From Oscillospiraceae bacterium (GTDB taxonomy: Bacteria; Bacillota; Clostridia; Oscillospirales; Oscillospiraceae): a stretch of 64,000 nucleotides of DNA. The notes under the pieces are model-generated. The model saw only the letters and a list, made by a program, of their open reading frames with translations. It had not been told where the DNA came from and made no database searches. The stretch covers positions 1-64,000 of the forward strand of contig WRAK01000004.1 of the NCBI GenBank assembly GCA_009780235.1, in the 5' to 3' direction. The translations under genes and the position numbers were made by a program. Below, piece after piece: positions 25,875 through 35,236 of the stretch; position 1 is the stretch's first letter; each line of letters opens with the position of its first letter.

Positions 25875-27368
25875 TCACCTCAAAAGCTCCGTCACATACG
25901 CCCCCAAATCCACCCCCATATGCGCCGACAACAAAGCCAGCACCACATGGTCTTCCCCGCCGAACAAATTCATATACAGCTCCAACTCCAAGCGAACCAC
26001 GTCCTCACCCACTACCTGCGCCAGATAAATCCGCATTCGGTCAAGCCCCGCCGTGGTCTGCTCCGCTATCGCCATGACCGCAAGACTGCGCTCGGAATTC
26101 GTCCTGAGTGTACTGGCCGTCAGCCGGGAATCCAAAAGAAAATACCCCACTCTGTCCGCCTCCACCGCTTGGAGCACCGCCTCCACCGCATCCATAGAGG
26201 TCAGCGCGAAATACTGCATCCCAATCGCATCGGCATCGCAGAACACATGGTCGTCCCCCGCAGATGCCGTACCGCGAGAGATAATCGTGACGGCATGTTC
26301 GCCCCCGCGCCCGTTCGGCAGGGCCGCCGTAGCCAGCAAGGAACCCTCGCCGAGCGTATGCCCAATCAAATTCATCCCCGCGAGGTCATAAAGCACCGTA
26401 ATCTCGTCCGTCAGCGTCGAGCCGCCGCCCGCGGACCCGGACTGCGCCCAACCGAAGATTGCGCCGAAATCGAGATTCAGCATCAACTCCGTCAGTTCCG
26501 CCTCCGTCAAGGCACGCTCCGGCACGGAGACAGGCAAAACCCCCTCGGCGGTAAAGGAGAAATCGGCCTCCATCTCCAAAACACCGGGGACATCCATCTC
26601 GATTATCTGCCGAAACACCTCACCCAAGTGTGAGGTAGTCACCTGCACCCGCGCGTCCGTCATGTCCGCACTAATCAGCCGCCCTGTCATGCCGCCCAGC
26701 ACGTCCCCAATCTCATCTTCGGCTCCGTCCGCGATGAACTGCACCAACAGCTCGCCTATCTCTACCGCTACGGCACGGACATCCTCACCCGTCAGCGTGA
26801 CGATAAACGCCTCGCCCTGCCGCACCAGAAACGGCCCCACATCAAGCCCGCCCGTCACGTTCGGCGGCGCAAATATCACATCCGTCAAATCCCCCTCATG
26901 CGGCACGGCCAGATACGCATACCCGCCGAGCACGTCATCCGCCATCGAAAACCCGGACAAATCCGCCCCCATCTCCAAGAGTACGGGCCGCAGCATAGCG
27001 TCCATAATCGGCACCAGCCCAACATACATCGTCGGGCCATGCACTATCATCTCCGCGTCAAACAATACTGTCCCGTCCGCACGCCGCATCTGATACGCCG
27101 CATGTACCTCCCCGCTCCAATACGAGGCCGTCCCCTCTACGGTGAGGTGCATGGGCATAAACCCCGCAAACGCAAAGTCCACCCCGCCGAACAACACGGG
27201 GTCGATGGACAGCGACATCGTCCCGCTGAACCGATACTCCGTGAGCGATGCCATCTCAGCCAGCAAATCATTATACGCCCGCAAATCCGAATCCCCAAAC
27301 AACCCACAGCCGCCGAGCGTACCGATGAGCAGAGCAGCCAGCAATAACACAAGCACAAATTTCCGCAT
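25875..27368 (-). CDS. Large lipoprotein of unknown function
   Basis: The protein of 497 residues has a lipoprotein signal (MRKFVLVLLLAALLIG with a lipobox GGCG near residue 21). The remainder is rich in alternating strands with hydrophobic and Gly residues, for example FSGTMSLSIDPVLFGGVDFA and VLEMEADFSFTAEGVLPVSV. This resembles LolA/LppX-like or DUF-type lipoproteins that bind hydrophobic ligands. No catalytic motif is seen. The ATG at 27368 has an AGGAG site, while the upstream extension encodes repeat DNA. It stands alone, about 480 bases from the ABC exporter genes. Confidence 0.7.
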   Translation of the reverse strand: MRKFVLVLLLAALLIGTLGGCGLFGDSDLRAYNDLLAEMASLTEYRFSGTMSLSIDPVLFGGVDFAFAGFMPMHLTVEGTASYWSGEVHAAYQMRRADGTVLFDAEMIVHGPTMYVGLVPIMDAMLRPVLLEMGADLSGFSMADDVLGGYAYLAVPHEGDLTDVIFAPPNVTGGLDVGPFLVRQGEAFIVTLTGEDVRAVAVEIGELLVQFIADGAEDEIGDVLGGMTGRLISADMTDARVQVTTSHLGEVFRQIIEMDVPGVLEMEADFSFTAEGVLPVSVPERALTEAELTELMLNLDFGAIFGWAQSGSAGGGSTLTDEITVLYDLAGMNLIGHTLGEGSLLATAALPNGRGGEHAVTIISRGTASAGDDHVFCDADAIGMQYFALTSMDAVEAVLQAVEADRVGYFLLDSRLTASTLRTNSERSLAVMAIAEQTTAGLDRMRIYLAQVVGEDVVRLELELYMNLFGGEDHVVLALLSAHMGVDLGAYVTELLR

Positions 27369-27455
27369 ACCGTTCTCCTTTTGCGCAGAGGCAACCGACT
27401 TGTCGCCCGTATGCTCACAGTATACCACAGGTATCGACAGTTTTTCAATGCTTCC

Positions 27456-27530
27456 GCAGAGGCGCGCAAAGCCTACATCTGCAGAGGTGCGCAAAGCCTA
27501 CATCTGCAGAGGTGCGCAAAGCCTCCCTCG
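27456..27530. repeat. 25-base tandem repeat, about three copies
   Basis: The unit GCAGAGG(C/T)GCGCAAAGCC followed by TACATCT occurs at 27456-27480 and 27481-27505, with a third partial copy running into the next palindromic repeat. Confidence 0.85.
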
Positions 27531-27850
27531 CTTGCGAGGGAGGTGGCCACCGCAAAGCGGTGGACGGAGGGAGCTTACGCTGAACGCTGTAACCTGTGAT
27601 TAAACTTGCAATGCACGCTACTCCCCCAGTCAGCTGCGCTGACAGCCCCCTCAAAACGAGGGGGCCTAAGGGCGAGGACACGGACGGCCAAAATCTGCCC
27701 CTACAGCGCGCTTTTAGAGTGTGCTCCATATTATGTTTTTGTTTCCACGCCTCGTTAATTGAGTGTGCTCCAACACAAACAACGGGCCTGAAACTTCGTC
27801 TCAGACCCGCCCCGCCATTCTGCATTCTAAACTCTAAATTCTACATTACG
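27519..27850. repeat. Composite palindromic repeat, inverted copy, with further repeats
   Basis: This holds no gene. CCTCCCTCGC..GCGAGGGAGG, CCACCGCAAAGCGGTGG, GGAGGGAGC, TTGCAATGCACGC, CTCCCCCAGTCAGC and CCCCCTCAAAACGAGGGGG appear in reverse order to the copy at 3621-3741. A degenerate GGACGGCCAAAATCTGCCCC hairpin and an ATTCTGCATTCTAAACTC tail before the exporter permease follow. Confidence 0.8.
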
Positions 27851-29458
27851 TCACGTCAAATCTCTTTTCCGATACCCCGCAAGCCCAAGCCCAACCAACA
27901 CCGCCGAGATACCCGCCAACACCAAAAGCGGCACCCAATTCTGCGCCTCTAAAGGCAGCCGCGGAATATTCCCAAACGGTGAAAGATGTATCACCCAATC
28001 CGGAAAACCTATCAAATTCCCCATGTACACCAAGAAAAAACTCAAGCCCAAATACCCATACGCAAGCCCCGTCCGCTTCGGGAAGAATCCAATCAGCAAA
28101 GTCGCAAGCCCCAACAACACCCACATCGCGGGCAGGTAGTTCAGCCCTGCCGAAAGATACGTCCCAAGCGCAGGCGGTGCATCCAGCACTATAGAGGCAG
28201 CACTCCATAAACTGAGTATGCTAATTAATTTAAACACCGTGCTCGCTACAAGCGCAATCCCGAAATACACCCCAAACATCTTCACACGGGACACACTCCC
28301 CGCCAAGACACGCTCCAAATACCCCTGCTTCTCCTCACTACGCAGCCGAAGCATCAATCCCAGCACGGGTATCGTCGCCATTGCGGACATCAGCACCATC
28401 AAAAGTGCCACAAACTCATCTGTATAAGAAGCCCCGTCCGTAATCCCGGCGGCAAACATCTGTTGCAATGTCTCATTTTCTCCGATAAAGGTATCCATCT
28501 GATCCATCACCGAACCGTACATCACTCCAAACAGAACAAGCACAAACCCCCATACAAGCAAGGTCGTCTTCGAGAGCCGCAGCGCAAGCCCCAACGGCCC
28601 CGAGAGCAGCCGCCCCGCGTGCCGCCGACCGGGACGTGCCGCAACCATCCCCTGCCCCAAGTCCCGCACCTTGGCAAACACCAAAGCCAGCACCGCAAAG
28701 GCGACAGCGGCCCCAAGCAAAACCCAAATCGGCCACAGATAATTCCCCACAAAGGCCTGCGTGCGGGAGGTCAGCCCCAGCGGCGAAATCAGCGACAGGG
28801 CCTCCGCGCCCACATCCCCCGCCGCGCGGAGCATATAGGCCAGCACGAGATAAAACAAGGCCATGCCGGACGCCGTGCGGTTACTGCCCGAAATCTGGCA
28901 AAACACAGCCGTCGCCGCGGCAAACACCAAGCCCGCCGCCCCCATAGCCGCACCGAAAATCAGCGAGCCGCTAAGGGTCACGCCGTCCACTCCGAATACG
29001 ACCATCCCAAAGCCGATGAGCAAAGCCATGACCGCATTCATTTTTACTGCCGTCAGCATTGTAGCGGCCAAGTTCGCAAGCCGCCCCACGGGGAGCGAGC
29101 GGACAACCTCAAGCCGCCCGAACTCCTCGTCCTGCCGCGTGTGGCGGGTAACAAAAAAGATATTCATCGCCCCCGCCAGCATAGCCATCAGCACCAGCAT
29201 AAAGTTGGTGTACATCGCCCCCATATGATAATTGTCCAGGCCGTACACCGGCCCGACCATAGCTATCATGGCGGGATTCTGCATCATCTCCGCCATGCCC
29301 TGCAACTCATCGGCCGAGCCGAACATGTTATTGAACAGCGGCACACAGGCCACGGTGAATCCTGCGACCAGCAGGAGCCAAGCGGGAATCCGCACGCGGT
29401 CACGCCGCAGGATAAACAAGATCAAAGCCGAAGTGCCGGAAAACAGACGTTTTAACAT
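27851..29458 (-). CDS. ABC-type exporter permease (large ABC-2-like)
   Basis: This 535-residue membrane protein has about 12 hydrophobic segments in two halves of six. It follows a cytosolic ATPase and a TetR regulator, the usual set for multidrug or antibiotic exporters of the large permease type. The segment DEEFGRLEVVRSLPVGRLA and the equivalent RSEEKQGYLERVLAGSVSRV in the second half are coupling-loop repeats seen in this family. The ATG at 29458 has AAAGGA upstream. About 165 bases of repeats separate it from the ATPase gene. No ATP-binding motif is present. Confidence 0.85.
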   Translation of the reverse strand: MLKRLFSGTSALILFILRRDRVRIPAWLLLVAGFTVACVPLFNNMFGSADELQGMAEMMQNPAMIAMVGPVYGLDNYHMGAMYTNFMLVLMAMLAGAMNIFFVTRHTRQDEEFGRLEVVRSLPVGRLANLAATMLTAVKMNAVMALLIGFGMVVFGVDGVTLSGSLIFGAAMGAAGLVFAAATAVFCQISGSNRTASGMALFYLVLAYMLRAAGDVGAEALSLISPLGLTSRTQAFVGNYLWPIWVLLGAAVAFAVLALVFAKVRDLGQGMVAARPGRRHAGRLLSGPLGLALRLSKTTLLVWGFVLVLFGVMYGSVMDQMDTFIGENETLQQMFAAGITDGASYTDEFVALLMVLMSAMATIPVLGLMLRLRSEEKQGYLERVLAGSVSRVKMFGVYFGIALVASTVFKLISILSLWSAASIVLDAPPALGTYLSAGLNYLPAMWVLLGLATLLIGFFPKRTGLAYGYLGLSFFLVYMGNLIGFPDWVIHLSPFGNIPRLPLEAQNWVPLLVLAGISAVLVGLGLAGYRKRDLT

Positions 29459-29485
29459 AATATCATTCCTTTCCCACATTCATTG

Positions 29486-29617
29486 TAGGGGCGGGGTCAT
29501 CCCGCCCGTGCGGGTACGTATTGGATTGCGTTGTAGGGGCGGCCATTGGCCGTCCGCATCCCTGATGATATGTTTTGTGATTTGGGAAACGTGCGGGCGG
29601 GAAAACCCCGCCCCTAC
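29486..29617. repeat. Three GTAGGGG-family hairpins between exporter genes
   Basis: The first is GTAGGGGCGGGGTCATCCCG, the second GTAGGGGCGGCCATTGGCCG and the third GGGCGGGAAAACCCCGCCCC with CTAC at its end. The first and last are inverted to each other over 132 bases. Confidence 0.8.
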
Positions 29618-29623
29618 AGAGGG

Positions 29624-30499
29624 CTATTCATAGTGCCGCATAAAGAGCTGCTCTAGGGTGGGCGGCGTACACTCCAAAGACACAATACCGTACTGCCCCA
29701 AGTAGCCGATGCTCTGCCCCAAAAGCTCCGTGTCCACGCTGAACATCGTCCCTTCGGCCTCTTCCGCGATGTCATGTACACCCGGCTGCGCCGCCAAGCT
29801 CTCTAAAGGCCGCTCCGTCTTGACGGTGATGCTCGTGCGGGTCAAATGCCGCAACTCTTGCAGCGTCCCCGTCTCAATGACCTCACCCTGCCGAATGATG
29901 CTCACACGGTCACACAGCCGCTCTACCTCTTGCAAGATATGGCTGGATAACAGCACGCTCTTGCCCTGCGCTTTTACCTCATGCACATATTGCTGGAACA
30001 CCTGCTCCATCAAGGGGTCAAGTCCCGAGGTCGGCTCGTCGAGGATGTACAAATCCGCCTCGGACGCAAAGGCCGACACCAAGGCCACCTTCTGCCGATT
30101 GCCTTTGGAGTACGTCCGGCACTTCTTAGACGGGTCGAGGTCAAACCGCTGTATCAAATCCTCCCGATACGACTTATTCCCGCCCCGCCGCAGACGCGTA
30201 AAGAGGTCGATGACCTCTCCGCCCGTCATATTCGGCCAGAGGTTCACATCCCCCGGCACATAGGCGATGCGCTTGTGGATTTCCACGGCGTCTTTCCAAG
30301 CGTCCTTACCGAAAACGGTAGCGGCTCCCTCCGATGCCTGCAAAATCCCGAGGAGTACCCGAATCGTCGTGCTCTTCCCCGCCCCGTTTGGGCCGATAAA
30401 GCCGAAGACTTCGCCCTCTTTGACTTCCAAGTTCACGCCCTTGAGCGCCTCGAACTTTCCGAATCGCTTGGTTAAATTCTGCACAGATACAATTGACAT
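29624..30499 (-). CDS. ABC exporter ATPase
   Basis: This 291-residue ATP-binding subunit has Walker A GPNGAGKSTT near 36-45, Q-loop YVPGDVNLWPNMTGGE, signature YSKGNRQKV (a variant of LSGGQ common in the family), Walker B LYILDEPTSGLDPLME and switch His in LLSSHILQEVER. A C-terminal domain of about 80 residues follows (TSITVKTERPLESLAAQPGV). The ATG lies three bases after the tetR stop with GAGGAGGAAT upstream, so the two are co-transcribed. Its partner is the 12-span permease downstream. Confidence 0.92.
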   Translation of the reverse strand: MSIVSVQNLTKRFGKFEALKGVNLEVKEGEVFGFIGPNGAGKSTTIRVLLGILQASEGAATVFGKDAWKDAVEIHKRIAYVPGDVNLWPNMTGGEVIDLFTRLRRGGNKSYREDLIQRFDLDPSKKCRTYSKGNRQKVALVSAFASEADLYILDEPTSGLDPLMEQVFQQYVHEVKAQGKSVLLSSHILQEVERLCDRVSIIRQGEVIETGTLQELRHLTRTSITVKTERPLESLAAQPGVHDIAEEAEGTMFSVDTELLGQSIGYLGQYGIVSLECTPPTLEQLFMRHYE

Positions 30500-30502
30500 G
30501 AC

Positions 30503-31156
30503 TTATTCCTCCTCATAAAACATAGTCTTCAAATCTTCCATATAGGTATCAAATTCCGCCCAATAGGGGGCAAAATCCATTTCGGACAGCCGCTCCGGAA
30601 CATGGCTCTGAACGAGGCCCCTTACGTGCTGTGTATAGCCCTCTACACCCCAACTGATGTACTGAATCAGCCGTTCAGGCGGAATATCCCGCCGCAGACG
30701 GGTGAGGTTCGCTTTTGCGAACAGCTCCCCGACTACCCGTTTCCCCAAGACACTAACCTCTTCAAACCGCCGCCTCGTCTCCTCTGTCACCCCTGCTTCC
30801 TCCGGGTGCAGGACAAGCCGCGTGAGAAAATCAAACAGCGGCGGGTCGCTCAGATACAGCTCCATCTTTATCCGCGTGGAATACTGGATAGATTCCATAA
30901 TCCCCCGCTCTCCCGCATAGGCCAAAATCTTCTCACTATTCACTTCCACCATCTGACAGCCCCTATCTATGAGCGTGTGATAAAGCTCCTGTTTACAGCC
31001 GAAATAGTAGAACAACATCCCCTTCCCAATCCCCGCCGCCGCGACAATACGATTGGTAGATGCCTGGTCATACCCATAATCCGCAAACTCCGCAGCAGCA
31101 GCGTCTAAGATGGCCTTTTGCTTCTCCTCCGGCAGAGCCAAAAATGCTTCTGTCAT
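30503..31156 (-). CDS. TetR family transcriptional regulator
   Basis: The 217-residue protein has a TetR N-terminal helix-turn-helix: KQKAILDAAAAEFADYGYDQ, then ASTNRIVAAAGIGKGMLFYY and FGCKQELYHTLI. A helical ligand-binding domain follows. The ATG at 31156 has GGAGG eight bases upstream and heads the exporter operon. Two matching palindromes flank the predicted start of transcription, so autorepression is likely. The family usually represses exporters until a toxic ligand binds; the ligand is not apparent. Confidence 0.92.
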   Translation of the reverse strand: MTEAFLALPEEKQKAILDAAAAEFADYGYDQASTNRIVAAAGIGKGMLFYYFGCKQELYHTLIDRGCQMVEVNSEKILAYAGERGIMESIQYSTRIKMELYLSDPPLFDFLTRLVLHPEEAGVTEETRRRFEEVSVLGKRVVGELFAKANLTRLRRDIPPERLIQYISWGVEGYTQHVRGLVQSHVPERLSEMDFAPYWAEFDTYMEDLKTMFYEEE

Positions 31157-31173
31157 GCGTTTCACCTCCGTTC

Positions 31174-31224
31174 GACCGCATCGGTCTATGCGGCTATGAT
31201 ATCACAATCGACCACATTGGTCAA
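31174..31224 (-). promoter_or_regulatory. tetR-exporter promoter with two operator palindromes
   Basis: On the minus strand TTGACC (31219-31224) and TATCAT (31196-31201) are 17 bases apart. Palindromes GACC-N5-GGTC lie at 31210-31222 (over the spacer and -35) and at 31174-31186 (just after the start of transcription), with centres 36 bases apart. The centres are GCATC and ACATT. Confidence 0.75.
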
Positions 31225-31239
31225 TAGTGGATTTCTCAT

Positions 31240-31615
31240 TTTACAAAATGTTCAACATTGCAAGGACAATCACCCACCACCCCGCGCGCGGAGGAGAACG
31301 TCCGGGCAGCCGCTCGCAGACGACTATAATTGCGGGCCACCGACCTAATAATAAGACGCGGACATTACGCCCTACGGGATACAAATGCAGGGGCGCGCAT
31401 TGCGCGCCCGCACGTTTCTGTTTGTGCAATGCAGAATTAGGGACACGGACGGCCAATGGCCGCCCCTACAACAGCCGCATTACCCACGGGTCAATGTGGG
31501 CATCGACTCCTACGAGGAGCACCACCCCACCGCCTACGGCGGCACCCCTCCATGGAGGGGAATTAAGGCCAAGGGCGGCCACAAACTCCACGCCCCTCAA
31601 TTCTGCATTCTGCAT
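31240..31615. repeat. Repeat-filled region before pstS
   Basis: No gene is credible here. It holds GGGGCGCGCATTGCGCGCCC with GCACGTTTC (31390-31415), a CACGGACGGCCAATGGCCG hairpin (31445-31469), CACCCCTCCATGGAGGGG (31545-31563) and an AATTCTGCATTCTGCATT tail (31598-31615). The order GCGCGCATTGCGCGC - GCACGTTT - AATGCAG - GGACACGGACGGCCA recurs at 47465-47543. Confidence 0.8.
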
Positions 31616-31631
31616 TAAAAACAGCCCCCAC

Positions 31632-31697
31632 TTTACAAAAGCTTTACACAAATTTAATCCCCCCTTGCTGGTAACAGCCCCCGCCCCTCGGTATAAT
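31632..31697 (+). promoter_or_regulatory. Pho box and promoter of pstSCAB-phoU
   Basis: TTTACA (31632), TTTACA (31643) and TTAATC (31654) are direct repeats with an exact 11-base period, the pattern bound by PhoP/PhoB-type regulators in Firmicutes. TATAAT lies at 31692-31697, and there is no good -35 box, consistent with an activated promoter. phoB-phoR lies 5.6 kb downstream. Confidence 0.75.
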
Positions 31698-31742
31698 GAA
31701 CCCAAGAATTGGCAACATACAGCAACAAGGAGAATCCCTCTC

Positions 31743-32537
31743 ATGAAAAAGAAACGCACCGTCCTCATATCCCTACTGACCGCCGCCCTATTCCTCCTTA
31801 CCGCCTGCAATAGCGGTAACAACGTCCTGTTGAGCGGCTCCACCTCCGTAGAGCGTGTCATCTCCTCGCTCATCGAAGCATTCAATGAAGACCACCCGGA
31901 CATCATCCTCACGTTCAATCCCACAGGCTCCGGCGCGGGGATTACCTCGGCGCAGGAGGGCACGGCGGACATCGGCCTCTCCAGCCGCCCGCTCCGCGAG
32001 AGCGAAACCGGGGTAGATGCCACCATCTTCGCCATCGACGGCCTCGCCTTGGTCGTCCACCCGGACAACCCCGTGACAAACCTCACCATCGAACAGCTCT
32101 ACGGCATCTACAGCGGCGAGATTACGAACTGGAGCGATGTCGGCGGCAAAGATGCCCCCATCACCACCATCGGCCGCGAGGCAGGTTCCGGCAGCCGCGG
32201 CGCGTTCGACGACATCATCGGCGTAGAAAGCCCCCGCCACGACCAAGAACTCACCTCAGGGGGTGCCATCATCACCGCCGTGGCAACAAACCCCTACGCT
32301 ATCGGCTACGCCTCCCTCTCCGCCGTGGGTAATAGCGTAAAAATACTCACCGTAGACGGCGTACCCATCACGGAAGAAACCCTCAGAGACGGCACCTACC
32401 CCGTCGCCCGCCCGTTTATCTTCATGACCCAAAGCGGCACGGAACTGTCCGAGGGCGCACAAGCTTTCTTGGCGTTTATCCAAAGCGATGAGGCCACAGC
32501 AATCATCGCAAACGCCGGCGTTGTGCAGATGCGGTAA
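31743..32537 (+). CDS. pstS: Phosphate ABC importer binding lipoprotein PstS
   Basis: PstS (264 residues) captures phosphate outside the cell for PstCAB. The signal peptide ends in the lipobox LTAC near residue 20. Family motifs are LSGSTSVERVISSLIEAF, TFNPTGSGAGITSAQEGTAD, IGLSSRPLRESE and TIGREAGSGSRGAFDDIIG, where the Thr/Ser/Arg residues line the phosphate site. The start is the ATG at 31743 after AAGGAG, not the far upstream one in repeat DNA. A triple Pho box precedes it. Confidence 0.95.
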   Translation: MKKKRTVLISLLTAALFLLTACNSGNNVLLSGSTSVERVISSLIEAFNEDHPDIILTFNPTGSGAGITSAQEGTADIGLSSRPLRESETGVDATIFAIDGLALVVHPDNPVTNLTIEQLYGIYSGEITNWSDVGGKDAPITTIGREAGSGSRGAFDDIIGVESPRHDQELTSGGAIITAVATNPYAIGYASLSAVGNSVKILTVDGVPITEETLRDGTYPVARPFIFMTQSGTELSEGAQAFLAFIQSDEATAIIANAGVVQMR

Positions 32538-32603
32538 AACCTCGACGCGGACCGATGCGGGCATCGACCCGTTACCGTATTATCCGAAAGCGGTGTAACA
32601 CAC

Positions 32604-33473
32604 ATGAAAACCAAAACCATCATCGAACAGACCATGAAAACCACTTTCTTCCTCTGCGGAATGCTGACCATCGTCATCACGTTCGGCATCGCGGTCTACA
32701 TGGTCATCAGCGGCATCCCCGCCATTCGGGAGATCGGGCTTTCTGACTTCCTCTTCGGTCAGGTCTGGAACCCTACGGGCGCAGAGCCGCAGTTCGGCAT
32801 CCTGCCTTTCATCCTCACCTCTGTCTACGCCACATTAGGGGCAATTGCCATCGGCGTACCCATCGGCTTGGCAACGGCCATCTTCCTCGCCAAAGTCGCC
32901 CCGCCCAAAGTAGCGGCGGCGGTGAACACGGCGGTGGAACTGCTGGCGGGCATCCCCTCCGTGGTCTACGGCTTCGTAGGCATGATTGTCCTCGTCCCGC
33001 TGGTGATGAACGTCTTCAACCTCCGCAACGGGGCAACGCTCTTTTCGGCCATCCTCGTACTCTCCATCATGATTCTCCCCGGCATCATCAACGTCAGCCG
33101 CACGGCATTAGCCGCCGTGCCGAGGGAATACGAAGAAGCCAGCTACGCCCTCGGCGCAACCAAGGTGGAAACCATCTGCAAAGTCAGCGTCCCCGCCGCG
33201 AAAAGCGGGATTGCGGCAGGCATCGTACTCGGCATCGGCCGAGCCGTGGGGGAGACGATGGCCGTCATCCTCGTAGCGGGCAACGTGGCCAACATGCCGG
33301 AGCTGTTCGGCTCCGTCCGCTCGCTCACCATGGCCATTGCGGGGGAGATGAGCTACGCCACCGGCTTCCACCGTAATGTACTCTTCAGCATCGGCCTCGT
33401 TCTCTTCGTTTTTATCCTGCTCATCAATCTGACCCTGAATCTGATCCTCAAACGGGGAGGTGCAAAGCGATGA
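32604..33473 (+). CDS. pstC: Phosphate ABC importer permease PstC
   Basis: PstC (289 residues) is one of two membrane subunits of the phosphate importer. It has six hydrophobic segments, the motif GIPSVVYGFVGMIVLVPLV near 125 and the coupling loop EEASYALGATKVETICKVSV. The ribosome site before the ATG is weak, which is unusual here. The gene overlaps pstA by four bases (ATGA). A large extracytoplasmic segment (FGQVWNPTGAEPQFGILPFI) is typical for PstC. Confidence 0.95.
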   Translation: MKTKTIIEQTMKTTFFLCGMLTIVITFGIAVYMVISGIPAIREIGLSDFLFGQVWNPTGAEPQFGILPFILTSVYATLGAIAIGVPIGLATAIFLAKVAPPKVAAAVNTAVELLAGIPSVVYGFVGMIVLVPLVMNVFNLRNGATLFSAILVLSIMILPGIINVSRTALAAVPREYEEASYALGATKVETICKVSVPAAKSGIAAGIVLGIGRAVGETMAVILVAGNVANMPELFGSVRSLTMAIAGEMSYATGFHRNVLFSIGLVLFVFILLINLTLNLILKRGGAKR

Positions 33474-34327
33474 AACGCCGCCTATCCATAAAACGCCGCG
33501 TCTACAGCGGCGCGCTCACAGGCTTCATGTATCTCGCTGTCGGCATCGCCGTCGCCGCGTTAATCGGTATCATCGGCTTCGTCCTGTACCGCGGCCTCGG
33601 CCACATCACTTGGGAGTTCCTCACCACGGCCCGCAGCGCACTCAGAAACACCGTGGGCATCCTGCCGAACATCCTCTATACGCTCTATATCATCTTCACA
33701 ACGCTCCTCATCGCCCTCCCCCTCGGCATCGGGGCGGCGATTTACCTGAACGAATACGCTGCAAAGCGGCGGCTCGTTCGCTTTATTGAGTTCGTAATCG
33801 AACTCTTGGCGGGAATCCCCTCTATCATCTTCGGCCTCATAGGGGTACTGTTTTTCATCCAAGCCATGGGAATGCGCCGCCCGAGCCTCCTGGTCGGTGC
33901 ACTCACACTCTCGATTTTAGTTCTGCCCACCATCGTCCGCACCACACAGGAGGCACTCAAAACCGTCCCCGCCGCTTACCGAGAGGGTGCTTTCGCCTTG
34001 GGTGCCACGAAGTGGTACATGATTCGCACCATCATCCTGCCCGCAAGCGCAGACGGCATCGTGGGCGGTACGATTTTAGCCGTCGGCCGCATGGTCGGTG
34101 AGAGTGCGGCCCTGCTCTTCACGGCGGGCATGGGCTACGCCCTCGTCACGAACTATTTTGAGGCCCTCCAAACCGCAGGCGGCACGCTCACCGTGATGCT
34201 CTTTGTCTACATCACCGAACACGGGGATTTTGACACAGCCTTCGCCATCGCCTCCGTTTTGCTGATCATCGTGCTTCTGCTCAACATCGGTGTGAAATTA
34301 GTCAAGCGAAGATTGAAGAAGATATGA
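33470..34327 (+). CDS. pstA: Phosphate ABC importer permease PstA
   Basis: PstA (285 residues) is the second membrane subunit. Features are six membrane segments, the motif [20 protein letters not shown] and the coupling loop [20 protein letters not shown]. Its ATG overlaps the pstC stop and has GGGAGGTG upstream. The N-terminus is basic ([14 protein letters not shown]). The gene is 10 bases from pstB, and the order C-A-B is the standard one. Confidence 0.95.
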   Translation: MKRRLSIKRRVYSGALTGFMYLAVGIAVAALIGIIGFVLYRGLGHITWEFLTTARSALRNTVGILPNILYTLYIIFTTLLIALPLGIGAAIYLNEYAAKRRLVRFIEFVIELLAGIPSIIFGLIGVLFFIQAMGMRRPSLLVGALTLSILVLPTIVRTTQEALKTVPAAYREGAFALGATKWYMIRTIILPASADGIVGGTILAVGRMVGESAALLFTAGMGYALVTNYFEALQTAGGTLTVMLFVYITEHGDFDTAFAIASVLLIIVLLLNIGVKLVKRRLKKI

Positions 34328-34337
34328 GGATACAGAG

Positions 34338-35090
34338 ATGAACATTATCCGTACAAAAGACCTAAGCCTGTTCTACGGGAGCTTCCAAGCCCTCAGAGAC
34401 ATTAATCTCAACATCCCCGAGCGGGAAATCACCGCCCTCATCGGCCCCTCCGGTTGCGGGAAGAGTACCTTCCTGCGCACGCTCAACCGCATGAATGACC
34501 TCATTCCCGGCGTGAAAATCACAGGGCAAATCACCTGCCACGGCGAAGATATCTATGCACACGGCACAGATCCCATCGCCCTGCGCAAGCAGGTCGGCAT
34601 GGTCTTCCAAAAACCCAACCCCTTCCCCATGAGCATCTTCGACAACATCGCCTACGGCCCCAAGCTCCACGAGAGCCTGTCCAAGCCCGACATGGCCGAT
34701 TTGGTCGAGCGTTCCCTGCGGGGCGCAGCCCTCTGGGACGAGGTAAAAGACCGCCTCAAAAAAAGCGCGCTGTCCCTCTCCGGCGGCCAACAACAACGGC
34801 TCTGCATCGCAAGAGCCTTATCCGTCTCGCCCGACGTCCTGCTCATGGACGAACCCACTTCGGCCCTCGACCCCGCCAGCACCATGAAAATCGAAGAACT
34901 CATGGGCAGGCTCAAGCAAAACTACACCGTAGTCATCGTCACCCATAACATGCAGCAAGCCGCCAGAATCTCCGACCGCACCGCCTTCTTCCTAACCGGC
35001 GACCTCGTGGAAACGGGACGCACCGACGAGGTATTCTCCATGCCGAGGGATAAGCGGACGGAGGATTATATTACGGGAAGATTCGGGTAA
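34338..35090 (+). CDS. pstB: Phosphate ABC importer ATPase PstB
   Basis: PstB (250 residues) powers phosphate uptake. Motifs are Walker [20 protein letters not shown] near 36-54, Q-loop [20 protein letters not shown] (diagnostic for PstB), signature [15 protein letters not shown], Walker [15 protein letters not shown] and switch His [13 protein letters not shown] lies upstream of the ATG. A repeat block of about 130 bases separates it from phoU, but no terminator with a T-run is visible, so phoU is probably co-transcribed. Confidence 0.97.
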   Translation: MNIIRTKDLSLFYGSFQALRDINLNIPEREITALIGPSGCGKSTFLRTLNRMNDLIPGVKITGQITCHGEDIYAHGTDPIALRKQVGMVFQKPNPFPMSIFDNIAYGPKLHESLSKPDMADLVERSLRGAALWDEVKDRLKKSALSLSGGQQQRLCIARALSVSPDVLLMDEPTSALDPASTMKIEELMGRLKQNYTVVIVTHNMQQAARISDRTAFFLTGDLVETGRTDEVFSMPRDKRTEDYITGRFG

Positions 35091-35104
35091 TGTCACAACC
35101 CCAT

Positions 35105-35216
35105 GTAGGGGCGGCCATTGGCCGTCCGCCTACCCTTGTTGTAGGGCGCGATGTCCTCATCGCGCCGCACCCCCCATTCGTTCAGCGCACGGCGCGATGA
35201 GGACATCGCGCCCTAC
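35105..35216. repeat. GTAGGGG and GTAGGGCGCGATG palindromes between pstB and phoU
   Basis: A GTAGGGGCGGCCATTGGCCG hairpin (35105-35130) is followed by two facing copies of GTAGGGCGCGATGTCCTCAT / ATGAGGACATCGCGCCCTAC (35141-35216), each itself palindromic. Confidence 0.85.
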
Positions 35217-35236
35217 TAAAAAAGGAGAACTCCCTT

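Noticed and set aside
27440-27952. Small ORFs reading NGRPMAAPT-like peptides in intergenic regions
   Set aside because: The peptide is the translation of the palindromic GTAGGGG hairpin and recurs at many gaps; no ribosome site or domain supports it.
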